The notes under the pieces were generated by a model that was given only the letters and a program-made list of their open reading frames with translations, ran no database searches and was not told where the DNA came from. From positions 45,498,239-45,562,238 of the forward strand of contig OZ020613.1 of the NCBI GenBank assembly GCA_963971575.1: a stretch of DNA of 64,000 bases. Direction: 5' to 3'. Below are positions 44,110-53,808 of the stretch, in pieces (positions within the stretch are counted from its first letter, which is position 1; every line of letters starts with the position of its first letter). Origin of the DNA: Liopterus haemorrhoidalis. Taxonomy: Eukaryota; Arthropoda; Insecta; Coleoptera; Dytiscidae. The position numbers were made by a program, and so were the translations under genes.

Positions 44110-45755
44110 TTATTAAATAAGATGCACTGTATTATGAAACATGTTTATTACAAATATGATGGACCATTTTTTCAAAATATTTTTGTTTAACATTAAACAA
44201 TAAATTTTTAGAAAATTCATAATCAAATTTATGCATGTCACAGCCATACTTTTATCAAAGGAGCAATATATAATAAAATAACATTTTTGTATGTTAAGAA
44301 TGCTCATTCCTGTCTGCATTTGAGCATAATAAGCATGTCGCTTAATTAAGGCCACTTAGTCATCTTTAATATTAATGTACTTTAATTTTTTTAATACATC
44401 GTCTATATTTTCTGCTGCAGCTAAAATAAAAATTTAATGTGTAAACATTGTTAAATAAAAATATGCATACTATTTACCAATGAATGGTCATTTTATTTCA
44501 ATCAAAGCCACTGGATCATCCCCATCAAAAACAACTCCATCTGGTGTTGTTATTATTTGAGTTTGATGTTATTACCCCAAATTCAACAACATTCAAAACC
44601 ATATTCAAACAAAACTGTTCTCTTGCTTCTTTTTCATATTTCCTTCCATATTCAACATATTTGTTTGTGAAATGTTTAGGGTAAAATATTTCTCGCTTTT
44701 CCCTTGCCAGTCTCCATTTATATCGTATGTAAATAGTTCATATATTCTTGAACCCGTAATTCTATATTTTCTTTCAGAAAACCAGTCTTTCTTGGAATAT
44801 TTACTACAAATTGCAGTATTGTATTCATCTTTAAAATTACTTACAAAATCTTCACAACAAGATTTTCTGTTTACGTGAAAGGAATGCAATTCCATCATTA
44901 TTACAGATTGACAGGCATTATTGTACAGATATTGAACACAATGAGTGTAGTTTATGACCTCTTGATTTATTCTTGTGCTGAAAATTAAAATTATTCTACA
45001 ATATAAAATTACGAAAATCTGTAGACTAATTTTGAATAAATAAATAAATAATACATACAAGTTTAAACTAAATGGGCTATCCGGCAAATCTAATAGAAAA
45101 TTTGTTTCTATAATGTCTCGTTGACTCCTGGTAAGAACTCCGACTGGCATATATATTTTTTTGAAACAATCCATTTCTAAAATTGGAACAGGTCTATATT
45201 GTTCTTTTGCACATGATTTGGTTTGAGACCAGGCACATGTTATGTCAGTTGGAGATAGTTTGTCCAATTCGTTTAAGGGATTCCTAAAACAAAACAAAAC
45301 AACCAGCAGAAAAGAGAAAAAACATTGTCTAAAATTTTTTATAGTATCAAAAATTAGAAAGGCTTAATTGTGTCCTAATCCATTTAGCAACAATTAGCAC
45401 CTGGTACAATTCAATAAAACAGCTGAAACATGTTTACATTTAGAGCTGTTTCCAGCTTTACAGGTGCACGAAATTGTGTCTACAAATGCTTTATTGTTTT
45501 TTATCAAAAATTTTCCATTAATCACATGCGGTTCGGAAAGAATTGCACTTGACTGCAAACATAAAGCGTATATATTAAATTCATCTTGTCTAATGTTGTC
45601 TAGCTGTCCACATAAAATTATGTGTTTAAAAAAAAAACTGCCTCTCCTTCATAAACTACTCTTGCATTTTCGCTTGATTTTAAATAATTATTATATTCTA
45701 CGTTAGAAAAATATATTTTGTCATCTACACTAGCTTCATTGCTCTCTTCAGCCAT
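44110..45755 (-). pseudogene. SWIM zinc-finger / YqaJ-like nuclease, transposon second gene
   Basis: ATG at 45755 (MAEESNEASVDD) starts exon 1, which ends at donor CCAG|GTGC (45401) and holds a SWIM finger, CTCKAGNSSKCKH. A run of ten A on the plus strand (45628-45637) marks a frameshift. Exon 2 (45283-45059) encodes LSPTDITCAWS and VPILEMDC. Exon 3 from 44977 encodes the YqaJ start (ERKYRITGSRIYELF) and then shifts frame twice before the nuclease motifs SPDGVVF and LIEIK, where TGA (44488-44490) replaces the usual Cys codon. A last exon has KRHAYYAQMQTGM, the K-x-H-x-Y-Y-x-Q-x-Q motif of the family. YqaJ proteins are lambda-exonuclease-like; the role in transposition is unknown. Broken copy. 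Confidence 0.8.
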
Positions 45756-46121
45756 CTAAAAAACAGAAAAAGAATTAGTATTAAAATGTGGTTTTAAACT
45801 GCGCATGCGTCACACACACGTCATTTGTTCAATATACAGAGATTCTAAACAGGTGGGACTATGCAGAACTTTTAAAACACAATTTATTTTCAGGTGGTTT
45901 ATAAAAAAATAAAAATAAACAGTTATCAACCATAACCTAAGATAGTGCTTTTAAGGTGAATCTAACCTAAACTAAAAGGTAAATGATATTTTAATGTGAT
46001 AAATAAACAGAAACCATTGTTTTAGAGCCACTGATAATTCTTTAGTGTAGTCGTTATGTGCTGCCATCTGTATAGAGTTTGCAGTGGGATATTGTAAATC
46101 TTTTCCTAGAAATCGTAGAAA

Positions 46122-46274
46122 CAGGGCCGGCTCAGAGGTCGGGACGTCGGAGATTTTTCCCGAGGCCCCGCGCTTAAAGGGGGATATCTCTAACAATTAT
46201 TAGTAGCTAGGGCAAGTTGTTGACACCAAATGCATTATTTTCCCGAGGCCCCGCAAAACCCACAGCCGGCACTG
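46122..46274. mobile_element. hAT MITE, 153 bp, nested in the ISL2EU-like element
   Basis: It begins CAGGGCCGGCTCAGAGG and ends AGCCGGCACTG, with a perfect 8-bp target duplication cgtagaaa (46114-46121 and 46275-46282). It contains cccgaggccccgc twice. Its insertion post-dates the host transposon. Confidence 0.88.
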
Positions 46275-46976
46275 CGTAGAAATAAAAAAATAATAAAGCA
46301 TTGAAAAAATAATAATAAAGAAAAAAATGTCACATTTTTCTTACTTACTTTCATCAAAACCAAATATTTTTTAAAATAATTATTTTTCTGCTAATAATAA
46401 TTTTAATCAAAAATGTCGAGTATCACGGAAGGATAACGTTTTTCTGTGTTTTGTTTCGTAAAAAAACCGATCCGTGTATTTCACAACTAAATTAATAATT
46501 ATGAAGTGATTTTTTAATGGAAAACACAACTGTCATTTTTACTAATTTATTGTCAACACTCAAAACAAAAATTCACAGCACACTACTGTCCAATAGATAA
46601 ATTAATATATAATAATCGTTACATTTCGGTACCTCGTTCAATTGTTTCAGACAATTTCCACGCACCCAGACAGCCAGGGACACAGATTGGGGTATTATAT
46701 TATAGATATTTTTGTTGATCTTATATTGACAGTCAAAAAGAATTAAAAATACAAGGATAACCTGTAAATTTCATTAAAATTTCTTTAGAATAATATATTA
46801 TTACATACCTTGTAAATCGTAGATTACCTTTGAATATAAAAAAGCACAAAAAAACTCGGAAAATAGGAAAATACAACTTCTTCACAATGTAAACAAATAC
46901 ACAAATAACAGTTTAATGTGGCTTTCGAGTGTTCCAGCTTTGCCGAATACGGCGCTGCGATCTTAAAAGCTTCCCC

Positions 46977-47499
46977 TATAAAGACAATTTGTAATACACT
47001 ACAATTTTTTTTAATAAAATTCATCTAATATTCGAAAATGTTCTTCCTGTGATTGACAACCATACACACAACAAGGAGTATTTAATCTTTTTTTCTTAAA
47101 TTGTCACTTTATTCGTTGTAAAAACGGAGTGAGAATGGACAGAAACCAAAAATCACATGGTGAACTGTACGTAAACTGTGAGGTTTTAGGTTTTCATTTA
47201 TAAAATAATATTTTATGTATTTTAAAAACCGTCTTTATTCTATGAACTCCGATAATACAATGCGTTATTACATAAGTGTGTACCAAGTTCTATGTATGAA
47301 CCTGTGTGGTACAAATGTCTTACCATCTTATGTAATCATACATTACATAAACAATGACAAAATACTTTATCGAAGTGTTCGCTTTATTGCCACTAGAGGG
47401 ATACGCGTTAAGTTGAGTCACCAATAAATCTAGACTTTGAGATTACATGCCTTTAAATCATTATTTTGTGAATGGATGGCGCACGACCGTTCTCACTAT
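46977..47499. other. Spacer between transposons
   Basis: No gene or RNA recognised. AT-rich with short, motif-free frames. Confidence 0.35.
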
Positions 47500-47720
47500 T
47501 GGGCTCAACAGCCCAATATGAAGTATGAAGTAACACCAGGTGCATAAAATCTGAACTCGTGAGACGAGTAACTGTTTATTGTTTACATGTGGGTACCTCA
47601 AATTGTTTGTATCGCGTTTAAACTTTAATGTTGCAGTTTGTTTGTAACATTAACTTTTGATAGCAACTATTCTATATTCTTTTTTATATTATTTTATGTT
47701 TTATAATGAGTTGTCCAAAA
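47500..47720. mobile_element. 5' fragment of the THAP/SWIM deleted family
   Basis: It starts TTGGGCTCAACAGCCCAATA after a TA and continues with gacgagtaactgtttattgt and the leader and ATG (atgagttgtcc) seen at 7910 and 18536. The THAP frame is broken at once and no right end is found. Downstream sequence to 48126 is unassigned. Confidence 0.6.
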
Positions 47721-48126
47721 TTTGTTTAACTGACTGATTTTACTATTAGTACATCAAAGAAAATTACTTGTTTCAGTGCGTTTAATTTGAACGACACAAA
47801 AGTTTCAATATTTTTGAAGTAATTTATTCACAACTAAAAGGTGAGTCATAATACATAAACACAACAAAAATATATAATAACGAAAAATAAAATAGATTCA
47901 TTCATTCCATAATGAGCGACGGCGCTGACCGACTTATTTATTCCTGACTAAAATTACCGACACGACACTATCATCATCTTTAAACCGTTTGACAAGAAAA
48001 TGGATACTTACCTGTCAAAATATAAAAATAATGTTGGATTTTAATTTGTGTTTGATCAAATTTATGGGTAAATATCCAATACATAAATAAAAACAATAAA
48101 AGTAAAACAATAATTATGGCCTAACG

Positions 48127-48954
48127 CAGTGTTTCCCAATCTTTTTACTCTCGTGGCACATTTTCCAAAGAAGAAAAATTTCGCGGCACATCTATGTACG
48201 TAGTCATAGAAGAAGAAATTTATAGCGCTTGTGTTTTACCGATCGCCAACATATATATGAGAGGTATTGTGATCATACCGATTTTGATATTACGAGATTG
48301 CGATGGATCTCCACGAATTGAGGTCCCTACATAATGTTTTGACTATTTCTAGCATGATGTCTGTCGCTCCGTGTACACGTGCAGAGCAAATTTGGCCAAA
48401 AGGATTTTTATGAAACTCCATATTTAAGCTTTTGACATCAATGGCACGAGTTGATCAACTTTTGGTAAAAATCGGTTAACTAGAAATGGGTGTTTACTCG
48501 TGTCAATTTTAAGATTTTTGCGGCTATTTCACAACAGAGTAATATTACGAAAAAATTTATTTAACAAAAGTTGCTATAAAAGTTGCAATAACTAACAACT
48601 TTTATTTGAGACATTTTTTCAGAAACCATTGTTTTAGAGCCACTGATAATTCTTTAGTGTAGTCGTTATGTGCTGCCATCTGTATAGAGTTTGCAGTGGG
48701 ATATTGTAAATCTTTTCCTAGACATGTCCTAGAATCAACAGAGTAATATTATGAAAAAATTTATTTAACTAAAGTTGCTATAAAGGTTGCAATAACTAAC
48801 AACTTTTATTTGAGACATTTTTTGATAAAGCAGCATAAATTGGCGGTCGGTCCTGTGGTGGCCACAGTTTATTTTTTTCTTTAAGATTGCGCGGCACATT
48901 TGGAAAATTTTGCGGCACACTAAAGTACCCCGGAACACTCTTTGGGAAACACTG
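48127..48954. mobile_element. Non-autonomous hAT element, 828 bp
   Basis: CAGTGTTTCCCAATCTTTTT and the inverted right end CAGTGTTTCCCAAAGAGTGT, with gtggcaca and gcggcaca subterminal repeats, are flanked by a perfect 8-bp duplication gcctaacg (48119-48126 and 48955-48962). Inside, a direct repeat of about 88 bp (48534-48619 and 48738-48825) brackets a 103-bp segment also present at 46008-46110. No transposase. Confidence 0.9.
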
Positions 48955-49029
48955 GCCTAACGTAACAAAAAAGATTTTAAAAATATTGCATAAAAAAACT
49001 ACATACATGCTATAATCAGAAAGTACCCG

Positions 49030-49660
49030 GAATTCGTAAATAAAACACATTGTTGCTAATTTTTAGGTAAATTTATTTTATCGCCTTCAACATAACATCC
49101 ATCTGAAGCGACACACATGCGCCAACGCTTAACCCAACCCTCCATACACTTTTCATAAGCCAATGAAGGCATTGCGTTCAGCTACTTCGTCGCATTTTGT
49201 TTAATGTGTTCTACAGTCTCAAATCTCTTTCCTTGGAGAGGTAATTTGAGTCTAAAGATAAAAAAGTCGCATGGTGTTAAATCTGGTGAACGCGTCTCAT
49301 ACCTAAAGTATCCACTACGCAATATGCTGAGCGGTTCCATACGAAATGATAAGCTCACGAGCTATCTCTCTGAAATTCGCATGACGATTTTCAAGTACTT
49401 TTTTTTCACTTTTTGCACGTTTTTTTCGGTATTTGATGTCGAAGGGCGTCCAGAAAGAGGCAAATCTTCGATAACATTACGGCCACTCTTGTATACCTTA
49501 TACCATTCGTATGTCTGTGTTTTTGCGAGAGAAGACTCCCCAAATGATTCTTTTAACATTTTCAACGGTTCAGCTCATGAAATTTTGTTACAAAAAGAAA
49601 ACCAAACAAATTCTTTGAGCAAAAAAATAAGCCATTGTAAAAACGACGAAGCATAAAAAC
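49030..49660 (-). pseudogene. mariner transposase, internally deleted
   Basis: On the minus strand, from about 49640, decayed N-terminal sequence leads into MLKESFGESSLAKTQTYEWY and SGRNVIEDLPLSGRPSTS, the mariner helix-turn-helix and linker. After ISYGTAQHI the frame jumps to SPDLTPCDFFIFRLKLPLQG and ends AYEKCMEGW-type and VEGDKINL sequence. The segment with the first two catalytic Asp is deleted and only the third (PCDFF) remains. The left terminal repeat may be near 49019 (agaaagtacccggaattcg). Confidence 0.8.
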
Positions 49661-50341
49661 GTGATCGGCGTAAACAAATACCAAACAAATACTAATAATC
49701 AGCGGGTGGGGGGGGGGCGGTTTACAAATGACCTGGGCGCCAAGGTTAAAGTGAGGTTTTAGGTCTACTCTTGAAATTTTGCTGTTTGTATAAGGGCGCC
49801 AAAGACCTTCGCCCCGGTCCTGGTGATTTTCAATTAGGAGCGCTGATTTACCTGATTGTACCCGGGCGCAGGAATACCACGCTACGCCACTGCTCTTGAC
49901 TCTCGTCTTATTTTGCGGGTTGTTTTAAAACCCTAAATAAATATTATATCTACTACTTTAAAATCGGTGCAGAGAACTAAAAAAAAAAAAATAGCTGATT
50001 CTGCCAAAGCGACGTGGACTACTTGAATGACACCACTGAATAAAACGCTATATTTATGTTTTTGCGCGGACTATATATAGTAATTTTATTTTTCGGTATG
50101 GGTATTAATTACATAGTGCTATATTATTGTTTATGTTAGTATAGCAGAAGGAAACATGTTTCATTTTATATATAATAATTATTTGTATATATGTAATCAG
50201 TTATCAATTTCGAATATGTAAATATCCAATAATATCAAATAAACAATCGAAAAAAAAAGCAATACATTTCAAATCATACAAGTAAAACGACCTATTAGAA
50301 CTAATCATCATAGTGGCCAAGAGCTTAGCAAGAAATCACTA
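49661..50341. other. Intergenic DNA with a possible hAT end
   Basis: A GC-richer patch at 49710-49900 ends taccacgctacgccactg, typical of a hAT right terminus, but no matching left end or target duplication was found. 50085-50300 matches the 3' flank of gene 2 (5838-6260). Confidence 0.35.
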
Positions 50342-50471
50342 ATGGCGGGTTGCTAACGTAAGAGTTTTCTCTAACTCAAGTTAAAATCATTTGTTTTTGT
50401 ATGCTACAACATACAAAAACAAATGATTTTAACTCGAATTAGGGATAATTCTTACTTTAACAACCGGCCAT
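50342..50471. repeat. Foldback hairpin, 130 bp
   Basis: Arms of about 62 bases face each other around a 6-base loop. The inner 23 base pairs (ttaaaatcatttgtttttgt then atg) are perfect; the outer part (atggcgggttgctaacgtaa and its inverted partner) has several mismatches. No ORF. It is either a small foldback MITE or a hairpin-RNA candidate, downstream of gene 5. Confidence 0.7.
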
Positions 50472-50999
50472 AACTCTGTTAGTTTTTGACAACATAAAAA
50501 AATGCAATAGCTAACTTTGCGAAGTAGATAAGTTGTCAGCTTTGATTGCTTTGAAAATTTTGAAAAAATACATTACATATTGCAATTTTAAAGCTGGTTT
50601 TCACTTAAAAATAACCTAATACGCAAAACGAAATAAAAAAAAAAGTTTATGAAGATTCTTCTTAGACCTTCCGAGGCATCATTTTTAGCCCAACGGTTAA
50701 CACATTGATTGCCAACGAATTTTATGAAAGATAATTAGAAAATGGTTCTTTGTTTTTAAGTTTTGTTATTTCGAATATGTTAAGATAAATTTTTTTGTGT
50801 GTATTTTTATGTATTTTTAAAATTGTATAGTACATTACGCCAGGCCATTATCTTGCCAGCCATTTATCTCACTCTAGCAAACGTGAGCGATTACGCCAAC
50901 GGTTAATTTTAGCGCCTTTTTTTTTTTAATTCCAGAAAGTGTTTATTTGTGAGTATAAAAATGTCTTGCAAAATATATGTAGCACGAGACCAATCATAT

Positions 51000-52137
51000 T
51001 AGAATGGTCTCCTGAATGTAATCGTTTGTGAATATTGATACTTGGTGACTCTTAAATGCTTTGTCACACTGCTAACATTTGAATGTTATATCTTCAGAAT
51101 GAATTCATTTGTGTCTAATGACATGTGTTGACTCTGTAAATGCTATATCACACTACTCACATTTGAATGGCTTCTTTTTACAATGTATTCGTTTGTGTCT
51201 AGTGAGACTTGATGAATCTGACAATACTTTATCACACTGCTCACATTTGAATGGCATGTCTTCAGAATGATTTCGTTTGTGTCTAATGAGATGTGTTGTT
51301 TGTTTAAATGCTTTATCGCACTGCTCACATTTGAATGGTTTCTCTTCAGAATGTATTAGTTTGTGTCTAGTGAGAATTGATGAATCTGCAAATGCTTTGT
51401 CACACTGATGACATTTGAACGGTTTCTCTCCAGAATGAATTCGTTTATGTTTAATGAGTTGTGATGATTGTGTAAATGCTGTATCACACTGATTACATTT
51501 AAAGGGTTTCTCTCCAGAATGTATTCGTTTGTGAGTAATTAAAGTTGAAGACTCTGAAAATGTTTTGTCACATTGATCACATTTGAATGGTTTCTCTCCA
51601 GAATGTATTCGTTTATGTCTAATGAGAAGAGATAGATCTGAAAATGCTTTATCACACTGTTCACATTTGAATGGTTTCTCTTCGGAATGAATTCGTTTGT
51701 GTCTAATAAGATCTGATGACTGTGTATAAGCTTTATCACATTGCTCACATTTGTATGGTCTCTCTTCAGAATGTATTCGTTTGTGTTTAGTGAGACTTGA
51801 TAAATCTGAAAATGCTTTGTCACACTGATCACATTTGATTGGTTTCTCCTCAGAATTAATTAGTTTGTGTTTAATGAGATGTGATGACTTTGTTAATGCT
51901 ATATCACACTGAGTACATTTGAGTAGTTTTACTCCAGAATATATCATTTTGCGTCTAATGAGATGTGATGAGCTTGAAAATGCTTTATTACACTGCTCAC
52001 ATGTGAACTGTTTTTCTGTAAATTGTATTTTTTGTGACTAATAAGATGGGATGACCTTGTTGTTGTAGGTTGTTTACTCTTGTGAGTGACCAACATCTCA
52101 CAACTCTCATCTAATTCAGTAGAAGATGTTCCAATAT
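51000..52137 (-). pseudogene. C2H2 zinc-finger gene 5, terminal exon with frameshift and early stop
   Basis: The exon begins at acceptor gttcgcag (exon base 52137), phase 1, encoding DIGTSSTELDESCEML and a linker. At the run of six T at 52028-52033 one base is missing relative to the paralogues, so the frame leaves the finger array and stops at about 51944. The finger frame resumes on the other side. Finger 1 is decayed and finger 2 lacks its last His (KHKLIN). Nine good C2H2 fingers follow, after which TAG (51153-51155) interrupts the next finger just after its first Cys. Two or three more decayed fingers reach 51000. It could be a pseudogene, or one base may be an assembly error. Confidence 0.8.
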
Positions 52138-52559
52138 CTGCGAACAAACTTGAATTGATTACAGTAACAAAAAAAATTGTAATAAAGTTACTTTAAAATA
52201 TAAAAAAAAATCTACACGTGACTCACGAGCTTCGTAACTTTATAAATATGTTTTATTATAACAAAAATACGAATTTTAAATAAAAGAAAATTCAAACAAA
52301 GTCAATATACTGTCTAATAAAGACGCGCGGTAGTTACAGTTTACTTTGGCTACTGCATTGGCTGAATACACAGCTACTGAAATATAAGAAGCATCTTCAG
52401 TGAGCAACATTACCTAGAATTATCGCGGTCGCGGTTAATTCCCTTCATTCAACTAAAATTGTAGCTCTGTCTAGCCTTAGTCTGAGAATTTGAGTGAGGT
52501 CGATATGAATAACTCATCTACTGGATAAATTATAATAATGTATTACTACAAACAGAAAA

Positions 52560-52800
52560 CTATTTGCTGCTACCAACAGACCAATAATAATCGTCCATGA
52601 TGTGATGGTAATTTGTGTAGCACATTTAGAGCTTATAAATTTAGTTTTAAATTAAGTGCACAATAAAATTGACAGGTTTGGGTTGTGAAATAACAGAAAT
52701 GCAGTTAAAGTCATCTAAGTTGAAGTCAAGAGTATCTTTTGTAAAAAATTACATGTTAAGATAGGAAAGTTACAAAAAAGGTATATAAAGGATAAAACTG
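52560..52800. other. Duplicated intron block of gene 5
   Basis: Collinear with 34970-35170 in gene 4. The similarity stops near 52830 and resumes at about 56625, so everything between (mariner remnant, minisatellite and unassigned DNA) was inserted into this intron or replaced part of it. Confidence 0.55.
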
Positions 52801-52850
52801 AGACAATATACCATTGACAAGTACTGACCCTTTACAAGTAGGAATACTAA

Positions 52851-53190
52851 GGTCATCTCAAAAGTAAGTTACACTATTTAAAAAAATAAATAAATAAAAG
52901 TATTTTTTTTTTAAAAAGTATGTTTTGAAAATTACATATTAAACTTATTTTTCTACATAATAGCCTTGTTTTTCAATACATTTTTGGTACCGTGGTTAAA
53001 GTTTTTTCAATCCAGTGTCATATCATTCTGCCGCTATACTGGTTAGCCATCTTTCAACTTCTTGTTTCAAATTATCCTCGTTTGTGAAGCGTCTTCCCCC
53101 AAGATGTTGCTTCAGCTGCGGAAACAGGTGGAAGTCACTTGGTGCAAGGTTAGAAGAGTAAGGCGGATGTCCGAAAACATCCTATCAAAA
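52851..53190 (-). pseudogene. mariner transposase, 3' remnant
   Basis: The minus strand encodes FGHPPYSSNLAPSDFHLF then QLKQHLGGRRF, a mariner C-terminal region with the third catalytic Asp (PSDFH), followed by KCIEKQGYYVEK. The outer end ggtcatctcaaaagtaagtt next to a TA (about 52850) is a mariner-like terminal repeat. The 5' part is missing. It belongs to a different mariner lineage from the copy at 49030. Confidence 0.8.
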
Positions 53191-53602
53191 CTCCTCAAGC
53201 AAGTATAACGTATATTACGGCCAGACTCCAGCGTTATATAGTTGGCATACGCCAGCGTCCGCTCAGCTCTCTGATCGGCCGCTAAAAACCTAAATGGGGA
53301 AAAATATGAATTCCGTAACCACTGTGAAGCGACTCCAGTGGCTATCAGCTGTCCAGGGCAAGGTAGAAGGCCGCCAGCTCAGTCTAGAGGTAGATGTGAC
53401 TATGCAGGGTGGTCCTGTAATTATCAATGTCGATGTGCGGCCTAAAATTTATACGGCGCCAGTCACTTCGCTTCTATTGCCCTAAATGCTGGAAGAAAAA
53501 TAAAACCCCAGGGGAAGGAATAGAGTTCTCGTAATAGAAACACCAAAATTCTCAATAACCAAATTTATTAACAAAAAAAATCAGTAACTAACAAATAGTA
53601 AT

Positions 53603-53800
53603 AACAAAATAAATAATATTCGTTAAACGAATATTCAATACGCAAAATCTATAAACAAAATAAATTATTCGCTAAATGAATACTCAATACGCAAAATCTA
53701 TAAACAAAATAAATTATTCACTAAATGAATACTCAATACGCAAAATCTATAAACAAAATAAATTATTCACTAAATGAATACTCAATACGCAAAATCTATT
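53603..53800. repeat. 49-bp minisatellite, about 4 copies
   Basis: The unit contains actcaatacgcaaaatctat, then aaacaaaataaattattcac and taaatgaat. Units 2-4 are nearly identical; the first is diverged (attcgttaaacgaat). Confidence 0.9.
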
Positions 53801-53808
53801 AACCAAAA

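Larger units (their letters stand above)
42309..46976. mobile_element. Two-gene THAP-DDE / SWIM-YqaJ DNA transposon (ISL2EU-like), 4668 bp
   Basis: The left end GGGGAAACTTCCTAAGCGCC and the inverted right end GGGGAAGCTTTTAAGATCGC are imperfect terminal repeats. They share ggcaa and an exact cgaaagccacatt about 50 bases in, and TA flanks both sides (42307-42308 and 46977-46978). Inside are a plus-strand THAP plus DDE_Tnp_4-type transposase and a convergent minus-strand gene with a SWIM finger and YqaJ-like nuclease. From memory, the ISL2EU superfamily has this pairing of transposase and YqaJ protein; the SWIM finger is what I add from the sequence. Both genes have breaks, and a 153-bp hAT MITE is nested at 46122. 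An extinct autonomous-type copy. Confidence 0.85.

Noticed and set aside
49700..49893. Complete hAT element
   Set aside because: The right end looks like hAT (gctacgccactg), but no inverted left end or 8-bp duplication could be found.
53294..53485. 63-codon plus-strand frame (MGKNMNSVTTVKR...)
   Set aside because: Isolated, without motif or splice support, in an unassigned insertion.
53603..53800. CRISPR-like regular repeat
   Set aside because: The 49-bp units are adjacent with no unique spacers, and the genome is eukaryotic; it is a minisatellite.
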